Assembly (NCBI GenBank): GCA_013396635.1
Contig: WBMW01003931.1
Location: forward strand, 177,651-241,650
Direction: 5' to 3'
Length of the DNA stretch: 64,000 bases
Origin: Penelope pileata
Taxonomy: Eukaryota > Chordata > Aves > Galliformes > Cracidae
Position 1 is the stretch's first letter; each line of letters begins with the position of its first letter. Position numbers and translations under genes: made by a program. Positions 25,581 through 36,246 of the stretch are shown in pieces. Below the pieces are notes generated by a model. The model was not told the origin of the DNA. It worked only from the letters and a program-made list of their open reading frames with translations, and did no database searches.

Positions 25581-27090
25581 ATCATAGAATCACAGAATGG
25601 CTTAGGTTGGACAGGACCTTAAAGGTCATCCAGTTTCAACCTCCCTGCCATGGGCAGAGTTACCAGCCAGCAGATCAGGTTGCCCTGGGCCCCATCCAAC
25701 ATAGCCTTGAATGACTCCAGGGATGGGGCACCCACAGCTTCTCTGGGCAGCCTGCGCCAGTGCCTCACTGCCCTCTGAGTAAAAAAAATCCCCTCTAACA
25801 TATAATCTAAATCTCCTCTCTCTCAGTTTAAAGCTGTTTCCCCTTTTCCTAATGCTATTAGATTGTGTAAAAAGTCAGTCTTCTTCCTGTTTACAAGCTT
25901 CCTTTAAATACTGGAAGGATGCAATGAGGTCTCCTTGAAGCCTTCTCTTCTCAAGACTGAATAAGCTCAGATCCCTCAGCCTTTCTTCATAGGAGAGGTT
26001 CTCCAGCCCTCTGATCATCTTCGTGGCCTCCTCTGGCCCCACTCCAACAGCTCTGCATCTTCTTGTGCTGGGGGCCCTAGGCCTGGACACAGTACTGCAG
26101 ATGGGGCCTCACAAGGGCAGAGCAGAGAGCGACAATCCCCTCCCTCTCCCTGCTGGCCACCCCTCTTGTGATGCTGCTCAGGATGCTGTTGACCTTCTGA
26201 GTTGCAAGAGCACACTGATGGCTCATGTCCAGCTTTTTGTCCACCAGGATCCCCGAGTCCTTCTCTGCAGGGCTGCTCTCAAGGAGTTCTTCCCCTGCTC
26301 TGTATGTACATCTGGGAGTGCCCTGGCCAAAGTGCAACACCCTGCACTTGGCCTTATTGAACCTCATTGGATTCTAATGGGCCCACTTCTCTAGCTTGTC
26401 GAGATCGCTCTGGATGGCATCCTTTCCTTCTGTTGTATCAACTGCACCACTCAGCTTGGTGTCATTAGCAAAGTTTCTGAGCATGCACTCAGCCCTACTG
26501 TCTATGTCATTGATAAAGATATTGAAGAGCACCAGTCCCAAGACAGATCCCTGAGGGGCACCACTTATCACCAGCCTCCACCTAGACATACATCCGTTGA
26601 CAGCAATCCTCTGGCTCTGGCCTTCCAACCAATTCCTTATCCACTGAATAGTCCAGCCTTCAAGTCCATACCTTTCCAATTTAGAGACTAGAATGATGTC
26701 ATACCCTATCAAAGGCCTTGCAGAAGGCCTGGAGATAGATGACATCAGTCACTCTTCCTTTGTCTGCCAATGTACTCACTTCATCACAGAACTCCACCAG
26801 ATTGGTCAGGCACTATCTGCCCTTTGTGAAGCCATGCCAGCTGTCACAGATCACCTCCTGGTCTTGCTTGTGCCTTAACGTAGCTTCCAGGAGGATCAGT
26901 TCCATGTCCTTCCCAGGCACAGAGGGGAGGCTTGCTAGCCCATAGTTCTCTGGATCTTCCTTTCTCCCTTTCTTAAAAATGGGAATGCTGTTTCCCTTTT
27001 TCCAGTCACCAGGAAGTTCACCTGACAGCCACGACTTTTTGAATATGGTGGAGAGTGACTTGGCAACTTCATCAGCCACATCAGTCCCAT
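25581..27090 (-). mobile_element. CR1 LINE copy, about 1.5 kb, 5'-truncated
   Basis: The longest repeat in the window. The 3' end (reverse complement of ATTCTGTGATTCTATGAT) is at 25581, and the element runs on the minus strand up to about 27090, inside the reverse-transcriptase domain. It keeps the 3' UTR, the whole C-terminal part of ORF2 and most of the RT palm. The 5' break falls just before the ADEVAK codons of ORF2, at nearly the same place as in the copy at 1-366. The coding part is described as a separate pseudogene. Confidence 0.97.
25875..27079 (-). pseudogene. Decayed CR1 ORF2 (reverse-transcriptase part)
   Basis: The minus strand gives ORF2 in broken pieces. 27079-26813 holds ADEVAKSLSTIFKKSW to HGFTKGR. 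26745-26374 holds the RT core with GAPQGSVLGLVLF and the active-site block FANDTKL. 26367-26077 begins MRFNKAKCRVLHFG, and 26090-25875 holds EEATKMIRGLENLSYEERLRDLSLFSLEKRRLQGDL (quoted as separate blocks: GLENLSYEERL, SLFSLEKRRLQGDL). A frameshift lies between 26813 and 26745, a TAG stop near 26374, and another shift near 26085. The CR1 active site is normally FADD; here the first Asp is Asn, so the enzyme would be dead even without the other breaks. No endonuclease domain is present. Confidence 0.93.
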
Positions 27091-27617
27091 AAGCTTGTAC
27101 ACTGGACAGAACAGCCCAGCTCCTATTTATGCTTCAGTTTCCAGAATCATCCAAGAGAAATCCAGATATCAGTGACATTACAGATACAGAATTAAATAAG
27201 CCAGAATTATATATACAAAATGTTCAGCTGGTCAGTTTTTTTGTTTGTTTGTTTTTTGTTTTTTAGAATTTTCAGTTAAGAAAATATTAATGGAAAAAAA
27301 AATGATTAAAAGAAGGAACTAATTCTCCTCTTCTCTACTCACAAAACTTGAGGACATTCTTTTTCTGCATAATCAGTAGGGAAAAAAATGTGGAGAAAAC
27401 TGAATTTAAGCAGCCCTCACAGAAATTCCCTGGAAGGCAGAGATGTAAATCAACAGCCAATATGCAAAAGAGAAGCTATAAATAAGATGAAGCCAGACTC
27501 TTCTCAGAGGTGCACCGATAAAAACAAGGAAGAATGGACAGAAGTTACAGCAAGGGAAACTCCAATCGGATATAAAGAAAAAAAATGTTCCCAGCATGAG
27601 GCATACAGCACTGGGAT
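27091..27617. other. Intronic DNA between two CR1 copies, no gene
   Basis: AT-rich sequence with a GTTT/T-rich tract near 27238-27265. The open frames at 27388-27702 overlap on both strands and partly run into the next CR1 fragment, so I take them as chance. Confidence 0.5.
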
Positions 27618-27758
27618 GGGGCACAGAAAGGCTGTGGAACCTCCCATCCTTGGCTCTGAGCACTACAGTCCAACTTTGCAGTTGATCCTGTGTTGAGCAC
27701 AAGGTTGGTCAAGAGACCTTTAGAAGTCCCTTCTGATCCAAAATATTCCATGATTTTA
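27618..27758 (+). mobile_element. Old CR1 LINE 3' end fragment
   Basis: Matches the CR1 3' UTR order: a GGCTGTGGAACCTCC-type block, then CATCCTTGG, then GGTTGGTCAAGAGACC in place of the usual GGTTGGACTAGATGACC, then AGTCCCTTCTGATCC and the degraded tail ATTCCATGATTTTA. Divergence is clearly higher than in the copy at 25581. The orientation is opposite to that neighbour, so it is a separate and older insertion. Confidence 0.75.
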
Positions 27759-30215
27759 AGAAATCTTTTATTTTTTATTCACTTTCCAGCAGTTAGAACT
27801 TGTAAACACAGTTTTGAACTGATAACATTCAGGTCAGTATACTTACTTCACACTTTCTCCTTTTCCTGGTACACCCCTCAGAAGTGAAACTGTAGTTCTT
27901 AGTAACTGTCTGTAAGAACTGCAACAGAAAAGCAAAAATTTTGGCATTAGTACTTGTTATAGTAACTGGCAGAAATAGCTGGAGTTGAGTACCTACAAAA
28001 AAAAATCTCTCACGGGGCACGTCAGACAATGACATTTTGCAGTAATTCAGCGAGACGTGCATCTGATGAGAAGCATGTGGCCCGCATTTGCAACTGTTAA
28101 GGCCTGTCAGCTATGAGAATCATTAATAATCCCTATTATCTCTTCTACAGCAGCTGTCAGTAGCTTTACCACGTGCGAGTAGTAGAAATGAGACAAGGTC
28201 TGGTGTTGCATGGTAGCTTGATTCAGGGAGGGACACCTACATTCTCTCTGCCACTGACCTTGCTTCACTGCTTGCAGCAGCTTTGGTGATAGTATGCGTT
28301 TTCCAAGTGCACAAATGCTTTCTTTCTATCTTTCTCACCTTCTCAAAGGAAATACAGCTTCTGAGGAGGCCATTTTCTGCATTGGCTGTAAATAGGTCAG
28401 GAACACTGTAGCAAGGGAAACCGAGGTCTGATTTTTTTGAAACAAACAGTTCTGACTTCTTTGTATATTGCTATGAATACTCTGATTTCAATGCTAGCTT
28501 TGTACACTTATTATGATCAGTCATTTTGATTTTCACTTTCTGGTAGCCTTCCATTGTCTACTCTTCCTCTGCTACACAAGTGGGAAGGGTAAGCATGAAA
28601 AGGTAGTGAGCACTAGGCAAAGATGATAGATCATCAGCCACATAGGATCAGAGGGAGTTGTAAGTTGAATCTGGTAGAAGTTATGTATAACTGTATTAAT
28701 CAGACAGGAGAAAAGATATATCACAGCAAACTCTCCTTATTCTAGAAATCTGTTTTTGTTGCCAGGCGTTTGCACAAGAGATGAGTCTGAATTAACTCTG
28801 ACTCCAAGCACTCAGATTTCAGGTAGTAAACAAGTTCCATAGCTTAATGAAAGGCAGACAATGTTGATAATCAGCAGGCTCCAGACATCTATGCAGGTTC
28901 AGAGTTTGTAGCCTTTTTAGAGTTCCCCACACATGTAGTACAGCCTAGACTTGCCTGTGCTTTAAATGAATCTACATGCAGCAAAGCAGATGTAAAAACA
29001 GCATTCTGGAGCCTTGAGCGGTAAATTCTGTGTTTAAATTGGTTAGAATCCAAAAGAAAAACTACAAGGTCAAATGATTACCAAAAATGGAGTCATGTTT
29101 TTTAAATTTACATATCAGCATCATGTTCCATCCTCCATATCCAAAGGGCCAAGAATCAGGAATTCATGAAAATATTTGTACTACACTGAGTCAAAGTGTT
29201 ATTCAGACTGACATTTTTTTTTTCAGCTGTACAGGTTTAAAAGAAACAAAAATAGTAGAAAATAATTTTTATTGAGTTGGATTAGAAGGCAATGATGAAG
29301 CAGGTAGTGTGAAAAAACAAGGTGTCATCCTTACATCCACTTTTCTAATCATAAGTATACTTCAATTTGCATTTCTTTTCTAGTGAAAAATGCAGCTGAA
29401 ATAAATTTAAATCACACTCATGCTGTCTCTGAATTTATATTTATGATTCTATGGGTGCAAATAAGTAATTTGATACTTGAAGAAATTTGACAAGTCAGTG
29501 TTTATTGAATACTTCAGCATTTCAAAATGAGAGCTAGACAATGTCCCCAGCTGAATGAATAGGCAATCTTTCATTGATTTCAGCAGCACAGGACCAGATC
29601 CTAATTTCTTTCATTTTCTGAGGAAAATCTGCATTTTGTGATAATGATTGCTTACAATTGTTTGCTGATCACAAAAGGTTCCCTTTTTTTTTTTTTTTTT
29701 TCCTGTAAATAAGACTCTTTCTTCTCACATACGTTGATAATACACAGTTTCTCACAGTACAGCTTACCTGGTTTCACTGAGCGGGATACATGCTGAGTTC
29801 ATCAAAGAAGCAAATCCTCCTCTATTCTGAGAGTATCTGTTCATGTGCCCTCAATGCTCATCAGGCTGAGATTCTACAAAGCTCTGAAACAGTGGCTAAA
29901 ACAAGCCAGAGATCAGGCAAAGCATTTCAAAAGCTCCCTGTCTGCTTTCTCTGTCTGACTTCTCCTTGCATCATACACAAGAAAAGAAATAAAAAGACAG
30001 GGACTTAGAACAAAGTATTGAACATGGCGGAAAATCTCTTGCACTGTGCAGTACTGTGACTTCTTCTCCTGGTGTCAAAGACTAATAACCTCCCAGAGGC
30101 AGTGAGGAACAGAAATATCTGTGTGGTATCACCAAATATTCCGTAGACAACTTCAGTGTCAGGAAAAATTGTGATCACAGCAAATGAAAGGTGAAGACTA
30201 TTCACAAAAGATGTG
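27759..30215. other. Intronic DNA without a recognised gene
   Basis: About 2.5 kb with nothing coding. The stretch 28085-28165 has balanced composition and TAAT-type motifs as in conserved noncoding elements, which only alignment could confirm. A long T run lies at 29681-29702, perhaps an old retroelement tail read in reverse. Confidence 0.5.
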
Positions 30216-30314
30216 GCACTGAGGGACATGGTCAGTGGGCATGGTGGTGAAGGGTTGACAGTTGGACTAGATGATCTTAGAGTTCTTTTCCAACCTTAAT
30301 GATTCTGTGATTCT
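30216..30314 (+). mobile_element. CR1 LINE 3' terminal fragment, about 100 bp
   Basis: Contains the typical CR1 3' blocks GCACTGAGGGACATGG, GTGGGCATGGTGGTGA, GTTGGACTAGATGATCTTAG, TTCCAACCTTAATG and the octamer-type end GATTCTGTGATTCT. It is well preserved and heavily 5'-truncated. Confidence 0.93.
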
Positions 30315-32411
30315 ACGGAGGGCAGTCTTGGACCTTACCAATGCAAACCTCTGCTTAATCCAAAAGCTGCACTCATCCTAACAGGAAAGTGGGGAACAAC
30401 TTGCAGACCGAAATCATCATCAAAACAACATCTTCACAACATTTGTGTTTGTGCAATGAATTCCATGAGAGTGACTCGCAGGTTGCAATGGATTTTTTTG
30501 AAATTAGTCCTATTTTAATAATTTTGCACAAAAATAGTTCACAACTATGTTAGAAGAGATAAAATCGGTCTAGTAAATTATCGTGAAACTTTCACTGCAT
30601 TCCCTACATCAGCTTCTATTAGAAAATGATAGGTTACAACTTGTGATGTTCTGTGTTGAAACACCTAATTATTTTGTAGGTGCTCCTCCAACTCCAATAC
30701 AGTGTACAGCCAAAATAGGCTAAGAGTATTTAATTCAGACAAGTATGCCCTTTGCATACTTCCTTTTGGTTTGCACTTGTACAGCACCACAAAAGGATCT
30801 CTGAAGGACTACCACAATACAAAAACTTATGTTATTGATTACAAAACGATCACTTAGGAATTATAGTAATGTGCTGTGTTCACAGCCACAAAGGTCATGA
30901 GAGCAGAAGCACAGCTCATAGTTTATTGTTGATACCTGACTCATGTACTTTCACGGAATCTAAATAAAAATACGTGCTTGGAAACATTGGATTGTGCCTT
31001 TCCAAGACTGTCCTAGATTACACAAGACTGGAATACTATCATTGGTTGCATTTTTACTAGAAAATAAAATGTTCCTGAGTGCAAGCACCCCACTACCTGT
31101 ATGGTAAGATTCCTAGGAAAACCCCTGCCATGGTTTTGGCCAGTGCATAACTACAGTTACAGCTACATAACTGTAGCAATAATACTAATTACAGTTCCTG
31201 GCTACATTTCAGGTGTTAGTATGGGACATACACTGTTTCCAATGAGCAAACTGTAGGAGCCTACACTGCTTTGAAAACAGTTGGAGATGAATAGTACAAG
31301 TGTGGGCTGTACCTTTCAATTTAGCTTCCATGCTAAAGAATAGGCCTGGGCACATCTAGTTTACTAATGCAGCCAGTATGTACTGCTATGATGAAACACA
31401 AGTGAACTATTCAGGGAATATTTTTGGAGAAGTCTTTCTTGTTATCTACTGAAAAATCAAGTAAGTCCCAGAAATCCCGTAAGTGTTTTACGTATTTGCC
31501 TAAAGGACTTTCTGGAACAAGTATTTTGAACACAGTACTCCAAACTGGTACAGTATTGATACCTGACTATCGTGTTCAAACGAACGTAGTGTTTACTGGG
31601 AGAGGGGGAAGTGTTCAAAAGTTTTTTTTTTCTTTTGTGCAGATTAATAATGTGTATATATTTTTGTTGTGAAGAAAAACAGAGAGAGTAAAAATAGCTC
31701 ACAAGGAAGATAGCTGCTACTCGCTCCCCTGTTCCTGGAACTATGACAGCCATTATGTAACCAAAAAGAAAATTAAATGAAACAAACAGCATAAGCTAAT
31801 TGGGTTGATATCAAGTAAAAATATAATTAGTCAAAGCATTTTGTGGCAAAAACACCATCAGTATGTGGCAGCTCCTCAGCCTCACTGGTGAACAGGGATC
31901 CTGCCATGTGTTTAAAACTTATTCGTCAAGCATTTCCATGGAAACCCACAGATGCACAGTCCTTGGATCACTTATTTCAGGAACTGCTGCTCCCGGGGTT
32001 CACTCCAGGGTGAGAACTCAGACTGGGTGAGGGTCTAATGTGGAAATCTCCCCGTACAGGTATTCTTCATGTCTTATTGTAGGGGGTGAGGGAGAGAGCA
32101 AAAGGGAATCTCGCCAAAGAGGGGGGAAAAAAAACCTAAAAAATTGGCCTTAATATTTCTTCTCAGAGACTGCCTGAGAGCTGAGAAATTACAGCACTGG
32201 AAACAGCCTGAAGAGTTTACAAATCAGCCAGATGCCTCTGGGGGGATTACAGTGTCTGCAAGAGTGTTAGCAGGGTGGTATGCTGAGAGAAAGTTAGATT
32301 CAATGCAGTGATCAGATTTGGTTGTTAAAAGCTGCCCTTCTGCATATCCAGGCAGGATTCAGCTCTGGTGTCCCCTCCTAAGGTTGAGGAAAATTCCCAC
32401 ACTTTAGACTA
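30315..32411. other. Intronic DNA without a recognised gene
   Basis: Unique AT-rich intron. A small inverted repeat (CTACAGTTA at 31151-31159 and TAACTGTAG at 31168-31176) is the only structure noted. Open frames near 31.4-31.8 kb overlap in antisense and look like chance. Confidence 0.5.
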
Positions 32412-32807
32412 CTAACAGTGACAGAATGAGCCCACCATCACATGCTGGGGAGCACAGTGGCTCCTTAGTGCTGCTACAAAACCAATGGCTGCTTGAGAAA
32501 ACATGGCCCTTAGCTCTGTCTGTGGCACTGTAAAAAGTGAGCACTGTTGGTTATGATGCACAAGGTCTTCATCAGCACAAAGCATTTTGAAAGCGTTGGT
32601 AAAATTTGCTGTATGAATAAAACATGCTTCATCGCTAGTAAGTACTTCTGTGAGAAATAAACTCACAAAGCAGGCTAGATGGGTGCAGTATATGACTGGT
32701 AGCCGTCGCTGAGTGAGTACGTCCCTTTGGATTTCTCCTGACGCCACTAATAAAATTAGTGGCTGTGTACCCAGTCCTGTTAAGGTTTTTAATATGCTTT
32801 GCAGCAT
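32412..32807 (-). pseudogene. Possible relic of a DDE transposase (IS630/Tc1-mariner-like), weak
   Basis: A 131-codon minus-strand frame contains FLTEVLTSDEACF (about 32670-32620), followed about 45 residues later by RAMFSQAAIGF. DDE_3-type transposases of the IS630/Tc1/mariner superfamily typically have FLxxVLxxDEAxF around the first catalytic Asp, followed at similar spacing by a CAMSxxxIIGP-like block. The region between, with Asn and Glu at loosely matching places, is poorly conserved. Terminal inverted repeats and the later catalytic Asp were not found. This is a resemblance by eye and could be chance. Confidence 0.22.
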
Positions 32808-35260
32808 CTGGCAAGAGACATTCAGGTGGGAGGTCTAGGGCATGACTGCCTTTAGTAGCAGGTATATTCTCAAAGGCAGCAGGGAACACCTGTACCCTAT
32901 CTTTGTGTTTCTGCCAGCCTCTATCAGGGAGGGGAAAGCAAAATATTCACAATGCATTAAACATAATGAACCACATTAAAGCAGCATTACTCACCTAACA
33001 TACATTGCATTAAATTCTCACAAGCCAGAGCCTTTCTAGGCTGTTCGTGAGCATTTGAGGGTTCTATTACTGCAGTGATGTGATAGCTCCTCTGGACTGA
33101 AATTTCCTTAGGCATAATGGAGTTAAGCATAAAGTGTAAAGCCCTAACTTCAAATTTTCTGCCTTTTTCTTAAGTCCTCCTCTCAAGGTTCCTTTAAGGC
33201 CTTCTTATTGTGTTTATTTCGTCATACATTATATAGCATTAGTGATAATCCAAGTAGGCACACTGTCACCAACTGGGATAAGTTCATCCAGAACTGACTG
33301 GTTTGGGACATGACTTTAAGTGCTGCCACTACAATCAGCCTGAATAATATTCTCAAGACACCATAGCAAACTAAAGAAGTGACACGGGATGGAGTGCACA
33401 GTTTAAAATACAGAACTGCTTCAAGGTTTCCATGCTACTGTCAGCCTTTGAGCCTGTCTTTTAACACAGAAAAGGCTACAAGTCTGAACAGAGGCTTGGC
33501 TGTCAGTGAAGCAGGCCAGGAAGAATGACAACCAGTCTACACCCCATTTCTTTCCTGGGCGTTTCAGTCATCCCTAAAATTTTTAGGGGCCTGTGATCTT
33601 TCTCCACAGGGATGAAGCTGCACCTCTTGCATGAGTTACAGGTATCCTGGGATTCCACAAACAGTCTGCCACATGATACTTGCTGCTAAGACTGACAGAC
33701 CAAAACATTCTTTGAGTGACACAGAGCAGCCCCTTGTGCAAGTCTCCTCTCCAGACAAGACTCCAGGCCTTCCCCAGTAGCTCCTCCACATTTAAAGGCT
33801 TCAGGTCTGTTGCCCAGGACAGTGCCAAACAGAGACATCCAAGCCTGTGGGGTGCCAGAGACCTGACCACTGGGTCATACAGATTTGGTATGTTCATATG
33901 TTTGTTACTCAGCAGGGCCAAAGGTGGTCAGAGGCAACAGGAGCTCAGGGAATTGAGGCACTTCTCAAAACAAAGCTCCTTGTGCCTGGATCTCTGCTTG
34001 AAACTCACCACCAGCAGCAGGACTGGGCAGCCCACTGTGGAAGCTGCACAGCAGTTAACACAGAATATAACTGTAAGCTGTGACCATTGCTGAGTGCGCT
34101 GACAACATGAAGGTCAACGCTCTGACTGTTCAGAAAGAGCATCTCCATAAACTGGAGATATGGAGACAGACGCCAAGGCACAGTCAGGAGGAGCCTTTTC
34201 CCCTCACAGCCTGACAACAGAATAATAGCACTTAGCCAGAAGGGAGAAAATTTGGAGTCCAAGAGCAGAAATTTCCACATAAAGAAGTCCCAGAGTGCAG
34301 AAGAACTTCTAGTAAAAAGATAACGGTTACCCCAAACCTCACCAAGGCCCTCAGCTTCATGGAGGAGACTGCTCTCCTCCTCAGTAAAATCTGTCTATCT
34401 TCTTTCTTGCATGTAAACAAAACCTCATAAACTAATGAAGCTATTTATCTCTAAAGGCTGGGAAGCAAGAAGGAAAAAAGACAGTTACTGTTGTTTTCAT
34501 ATTCTTGTAAGACATCTACTGGGAGACACTCTGTAGGTTCTTGACATTAGAGAGAAAGGTGCACAGGCATAACGAATTCAAATGAAATCATGTTCTGAAG
34601 TACTGTATGCTTTACATTTCTGGGAGAAGGACACACAGTTCCCTGTCTCAGTATCAGCAAGACACTGATTTTTCTGTAGAAATGCACTTGAATTGGTCTT
34701 GGTATATATTACATGAAAGCCTGCCTTTCCTTAAACTGGAGTAGGACTGGCTTATTCTGAAAAATATTTGTTTTTTTAAACCTCTGAAGCTTATTTAATA
34801 CTTTCCCCATAGCAATGCAATTGATAGAAAAAAAATAGCTCAACAATTGCTCATTTTCTCTGTTCATTTTGTCTGAAACCCCCAAGCAAATCCATTTCCT
34901 CATTTATATCTGCTATCTCCCAGAAGATCTTTCTTGGTGCATAAAAAAACTCATTTATTAAACTGTAAAGGGGGGCAGAGGGAAGAAAGATTTATTTGAA
35001 TACATCTTGCAGAATTTAAATATGGGTGTAGATTTGATGATCTGATAGATAGGAAACGTGCATTTTCCATCAAAGTATTTCTATTTAGTAACAAATTGAG
35101 GATGTTTGACATTATTTGACTTCTGCGTTATGCTTCTAATAGATGAGCAAAGAACAGAGACTATAATTTTATTTATTAATAGTGATATCATTTTGGTAAT
35201 ACAGGAAGAAGCTTTGTGTTAACTTGGAGAAATAATAAGAAAAATAATGCCTGCCTTTTT

Positions 35261-35292
<32 letters not shown>

Positions 35293-35297
35293 GGCAG
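32808..35297. other. Intronic DNA up to the KCNJ6 exon, ending in the splice acceptor
   Basis: No gene or clear repeat is visible in 32.8-35.2 kb. The last part carries the acceptor machinery: a TTAAC branch-point-like motif near 35219, an uninterrupted T28 tract at 35262-35289 as the polypyrimidine tract, and the AG at 35296-35297. Confidence 0.6.
35262..35297 (+). promoter_or_regulatory. KCNJ6: Splice acceptor with a T28 polypyrimidine tract for the KCNJ6 exon
   Basis: Twenty-eight consecutive T are followed by AATGGCAG, and the exon begins CTAACGTACTGG. Cutting after AG at 35297 leaves CT as the last two bases of a codon. With an A from the previous exon this gives Thr-Asn-Val-Leu-Glu, as in GIRK2 of mammals. 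An ATG in the same frame at 35291-35293 therefore lies in the intron and is not the start codon. The homopolymer length probably varies between individuals and is prone to sequencing error. Confidence 0.88.
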
Positions 35298-36218
35298 CTA
35301 ACGTACTGGAAGAAGACTCAATGGAGCAGGACATAGAGAGCCCTGTCACTATTCATCAGCCAAAGTTGCCCAAACAAGCTAGAGAGGATCTACCAAAAAA
35401 TCTAAACAAAGAATGTGCCAAGAGAAAAATCCAGAGGTACGTTAGGAAAGACGGAAAATGCAACGTCCACCATGGGAATGTCAGAGAGACCTACCGTTAC
35501 TTGACTGACATCTTCACTACTTTAGTCGATCTGAAGTGGAGGTTCAACTTGCTGATTTTTGTCATGGTTTACACTGTGACTTGGCTCTTCTTTGGAATGA
35601 TCTGGTGGCTAATTGCCTACATGCGAGGAGATATGGATCATATAGGGGACAGCACGTGGACCCCATGCGTCAGCAACCTCAATGGGTTTGTCTCAGCCTT
35701 TTTATTCTCAATCGAGACAGAAACTACCATTGGGTATGGTTACCGGGTCATCACGGACAAGTGTCCCGAGGGAATTATTCTGCTTTTAGTTCAATCTGTT
35801 TTAGGTTCTATCGTCAACGCTTTCATGGTTGGCTGCATGTTTGTGAAAATATCCCAACCCAAGAAGAGGGCAGAAACCTTGGTTTTTTCTACAAATGCAG
35901 TTATTTCCATGCGGGATGGAAAGCTGTGTCTGATGTTCCGAGTAGGAGACCTTAGGAATTCACACATTGTAGAGGCATCAATACGAGCCAAGTTGATCAA
36001 ATCCAAACAGACAAAGGAGGGGGAATTTATACCGCTCAACCAGACAGATATCAACGTAGGTTATTACACAGGGGATGATCGTCTCTTTTTGGTTTCACCA
36101 CTGATCATCAGCCATGAAATTAACCAGCAGAGTCCTTTCTGGGAGATTTCCAAAGCCCAGTTGCCCAAAGAGGAGCTAGAAATTGTTGTAATCCTAGAAG
36201 GAATGGTGGAGGCAACAG
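35298..36218 (+). CDS. KCNJ6: KCNJ6 (GIRK2 / Kir3.2) large core coding exon, partial gene
   Basis: G-protein-gated inward rectifier potassium channel subunit of the plasma membrane. GIRK channels open on binding Gβγ and PIP2 and damp neuronal firing. The 921-bp exon has 306 whole codons plus split codons at both ends (phase 1 introns), corresponding to about residues 9-316 of the 423-residue human protein. Seen in order: N-terminal cytoplasmic part with KRKIQRYVRKDGKCNVHHGN; TM1 (35537-35620, WRFNLLIFVMVYTVTW onward); pore helix with Glu at 35720; filter TIGYG at 35726-35740; TM2 (35771-35851) with the rectification Asn at 35816; the PKKRAETL PIP2 region; and the Na+-site Asp at 35948 in FRVGDLRN. 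Spacing between these residues equals that of mammalian GIRK2, so there are no indels and the exon looks functional. KCNJ3, KCNJ5 and KCNJ9 are the alternatives, but the N-terminal DSMEQDIESPVTIHQPKLPK is specific to GIRK2. The first codons and the exon for the C-terminus, including the PDZ-binding end, are outside the window. Confidence 0.97.
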
Positions 36219-36246
36219 GTAACATTTCTTATACTTTGTGTAAGGT
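36219..36246 (+). promoter_or_regulatory. KCNJ6: Splice donor of the KCNJ6 exon and a second donor-like site 26 nt downstream
   Basis: The expected donor is CAG|GTAACA with GT at 36219-36220. It splits the Gly codon of the VEATG motif exactly where mammalian GIRK2 has its last coding junction. A further donor-like AAG|GTAAAT has GT at 36245-36246 and fits the consensus as well or better. Its use would add 26 nt and shift the frame. Confidence 0.85.

Noticed and set aside
35216..35297. Extending the KCNJ6 protein upstream to the ATG at 35216 or 35291
   Set aside because: The sequence before 35298 translates the T28 splice tract into poly-Phe; the AG at 35296-35297 and GIRK2 homology place the exon edge at 35298.
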